A stretch of DNA of 64,000 nucleotides, from positions 186,001 to 250,000 of the forward strand of contig NZ_BMRN01000009.1 in NCBI RefSeq assembly GCF_014648655.1, in the 5' to 3' direction. A model generated the notes under the pieces. The model did not search any database, was not told the origin of the DNA, and saw only the letters and a list, made by a program, of their open reading frames with translations. Within the stretch, counting starts at the first letter, position 1, and each line of letters opens with the position of its first letter. This document shows positions 62,461-64,000 of this stretch, piece after piece. The stretch comes from Streptomyces atratus. GTDB lineage: Bacteria; Actinomycetota; Actinomycetes; Streptomycetales; Streptomycetaceae. A program made the translations under genes and the position numbers.

Positions 62461-62625
62461 ATGCCACTCGGCGCAAGTGCCGTTCCTCCCAACTGCTGTG
62501 ATCGTCCCACTGGCTCAACAGGTCTGCGGCACCGCGACGTGGAGAACCACGACTGGTCCAACAATCCCTTTACGCCGAATCCGGGAACCGGTCCGCTACC
62601 CATGCCGTTCATTCCGGTCTTCTAG
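62461..62625 (+). pseudogene. possible C-terminal tail of a lost toxin-like protein
   Basis: The frame ending at TAG 62623-62625 reads GLRHRDVENHDWSNNPFTPN then PGTGPLPMPFIPVF. This Pro-rich, Asn/Trp-containing end looks like a genuine protein terminus and not random GC-rich sequence. It lies 114 bases before an immunity-like gene, the position where the C-terminal toxin domain of a polymorphic toxin would end. There is no upstream continuation beyond about 62461, and I cannot name the toxin family. Confidence 0.25.
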
Positions 62626-62739
62626 GGCGGATGCGCGACGGCGTGGGGCCTTATTCGGTACGCGCGGTATGATCCCGCCGGTGGCATAGGTGCCCAAAAG
62701 GCACGCGGGCGGGAAATTGAACGGAAACGGGTAGGGGAA

Positions 62740-63690
62740 ATGAGAACTGCAGAATCCGAATTCCGCTTCAATGCGAACATTCGCGTGGAGGCCGTGTTCG
62801 AGCTTCCTGATGCGGCTTCGGATCTGCGGAAAATGACCGAGGGGTGGTTCGAGGACGCGCTCGCCGAACTGGCCGGCGCCGATCTGAACCCCTTCGCGGC
62901 ATCCCTGGACCTCACGGGACGCTCGAATGTGCTGAGGAAGAGCGGAATTCCCTTCGGGGAACCCGGCGAACTCTGGGGGTCCTTCGCGGTGACCCGCAAC
63001 ACGGCGAAGGGGCGGAAGATCTCTTCCAGCGTGTGGTCCCCCCGTGGCTGGCAGAAGTTCCTCCAGGGCGTCGAGGACGTTCCGTTGGGGGCGGATGTCC
63101 GTCTGTGCCGGCTCGGCGCGGACGGATATCCGGGCAGCCCGTGGATCACCCTTTCCATGAGGCGTCAGTACGACGCCCCCGAGTGGGTGACCTTCGCGGT
63201 CGACGGTTTGAGCCAGGAATTCGCCGCGCCGGACACGTCGCCGGCGGTCCAGCAGCGCTGGAGGAATTTCCTGGACCGCCGGCTGGAAGTGGCGGGAGCC
63301 GAAGGGCGGGCGTGTCTGTACGGCTGCATCGCGGACGATGTCGAGGTGGCGACCGGGCGCAGCGCCTTCGAAGTGGCGCTCGGCGTCTTCCCGTACGAGA
63401 CGCTGCCGGAGCTGAACCACGAGCTCCGGGGCTACTCCTGGATCACCGTCTGCTCACCGGGTGTCGCCCGACAGCTCGGTGGCCAGGGCGGAGTGGAGTC
63501 CAGGGGAGCGTTCTCGGCGGTGAAGCCGTTGCCCGGTGGTGGCCTGCTCCTGCAGGCCACCGGGGACATGCGCGCGTACGGTTCCGAGCGCGTCCGGGCG
63601 GTGTACGAAGCGCTCCGGCCCGTCCTCCCGGCCGGAGAGGCGCTCTCCTACATCACCCACCAGAACATCCGCCTGGTCTTCGAGGGCTGA
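62740..63690 (+). CDS. unknown protein resembling DUF3396/TsiV-type immunity proteins
   Basis: A 316-residue soluble protein from ATG 62740 (GGTAGGGGAA upstream). N-terminal strands and helix: FRFNANIRVEAVFELPDAAS. Middle: LWGSFAVTRNTAKGRKISSS and ITLSMRRQYDAPEWVTFAVD. The C-terminal third, YSWITVCSPGVARQLGGQGG ... VKPLPGGGLLLQATGDMRAY ... RVRAVYEALRPVLPAG, follows the order of TsiV-like immunity proteins (W-x-T/V-x-x-x-x-x-x-x-x-x-L-G-G; L-x-G-G-x-L-I/L-Q-A; Y-x-x-L-x-P-V). Assignment is by pattern only. It is a single gene at the right edge of the accessory island. Confidence 0.7.
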   Translation: MRTAESEFRFNANIRVEAVFELPDAASDLRKMTEGWFEDALAELAGADLNPFAASLDLTGRSNVLRKSGIPFGEPGELWGSFAVTRNTAKGRKISSSVWSPRGWQKFLQGVEDVPLGADVRLCRLGADGYPGSPWITLSMRRQYDAPEWVTFAVDGLSQEFAAPDTSPAVQQRWRNFLDRRLEVAGAEGRACLYGCIADDVEVATGRSAFEVALGVFPYETLPELNHELRGYSWITVCSPGVARQLGGQGGVESRGAFSAVKPLPGGGLLLQATGDMRAYGSERVRAVYEALRPVLPAGEALSYITHQNIRLVFEG

Positions 63691-63726
63691 CGCGCGAACC
63701 CTCGCGGCAGCTGACTCCGCGTCGGA

Positions 63727-64000
63727 TCAGCGGTCGGTGCGCAGTACCTCGCGGAGGGTCTGCGCGAACTCCGACGGAGCCCCGTGCCGGACGAACTCGC
63801 CACCCAGGAAACCACCGTGATTGCCGGGGAAGACCGCGGGCCCGGTGCCCAGCCGCGCCGCGATCTCCGCCGCGGCGCGGGCGGCGAACTCTCCGTCGGA
63901 CTCCTTGCCCGCTGCGACGACGACGCGTCGAGGCGGCCTGGAGCGCGGCGAAGTCGGGCCCATAGCCCGTACAGCCGAGCATGTTCTGACCCAGCAGCGG
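63727..64000 (-). pseudogene. alpha/beta hydrolase, C-terminal part, frameshifted and cut by window end
   Basis: From the window end the minus strand reads LLGQNMLGCTGYGPDFAALQ, then at about 63950 the sense moves one frame to RRVVVAAGKESDGEFAARAA, AAEIAARLGTGPAVFPGNHG, GFLGGEFVRHGAPSEFAQTL, stop 63727. VVVAAGKES...FPGNHGGFL is the last strand, catalytic His (GNHGGF) and terminal helix of the alpha/beta hydrolase fold seen in Streptomyces lyase-like hydrolases. The N-terminal half is outside the window. A one-base loss near 63950 explains the shift; a sequencing error is not excluded. Confidence 0.6.

Overview
The window is very GC-rich, densely coding chromosomal DNA with strong third-position GC bias, many GTG starts and typical actinomycete families (mycothiol-era GST, MutAB/MeaB, DUF6479, DUF6328, NnaR-type regulator). 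It is best read as a Streptomyces or close relative. No rRNA, tRNA or CRISPR array was seen.

Layout. 0-3.1 kb is a decayed stress/sensor patch: an IS110 remnant, two broken pieces of a cache-domain sensor in swapped order, a hemerythrin and a universal stress protein. 3.1-12.8 kb is a complete nitrate assimilation locus. The HemD-winged-helix regulator nnaR and a sirohydrochlorin chelatase run left. Nitrate reductase, an FAD reductase, nirB, nirD and narK run right with ATGA overlaps, and a GlnR-like box sits in the divergent spacer. 13-18.8 kb holds an exporter overlapping a glutathionyl-hydroquinone-reductase-like GST, monomeric isocitrate dehydrogenase and an SDR. 19.2-22.8 kb is a side branch of respiration: a stand-alone cytochrome oxidase subunit I, a small membrane protein and a type II NADH dehydrogenase. 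A sigma-factor stub and an aldo/keto reductase follow. 24.2-25.7 kb holds a short second Rho with a pyrimidine-rich leader. 26.6-31.7 kb is mutA-mutB-meaB (methylmalonyl-CoA to succinyl-CoA).

31.9-34.4 kb is a scar: a TOBE-type HTH stub and an IS630 copy abutting a truncated IS5-type copy. 34.4-40.97 kb carries a tyrosine phosphatase, a copper-box-controlled secreted protein, small enzymes and an NrfD remnant. 41.1-44.8 kb encodes a three-subunit molybdenum hydroxylase of PaoABC/YagTSR type. 45-53.8 kb groups a regulatory ATPase, succinate-semialdehyde dehydrogenase, phosphoketolase, a baeRF protein, DUF1269, a lipoprotein and a glutaminase-STAS fusion. 53.8-57.6 kb has a secreted endonuclease I, an rRNA-methyltransferase-like enzyme and an acyl-CoA dehydrogenase.

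57.6-64 kb is an accessory island. It holds an overlapping pair of cysteine-containing proteins (one ending in an L7/L12-C-terminal-like fold), a decayed TniQ-like operon, a degenerate IS5-type element whose near-identical terminal repeats enclose an unknown 200+ residue ORF, and a protein resembling DUF3396/TsiV immunity proteins. It ends in a frameshifted alpha/beta hydrolase cut by the window edge. The island is the most likely place for something undescribed. The rest is largely recognisable central, nitrogen and respiratory metabolism with local gene decay.
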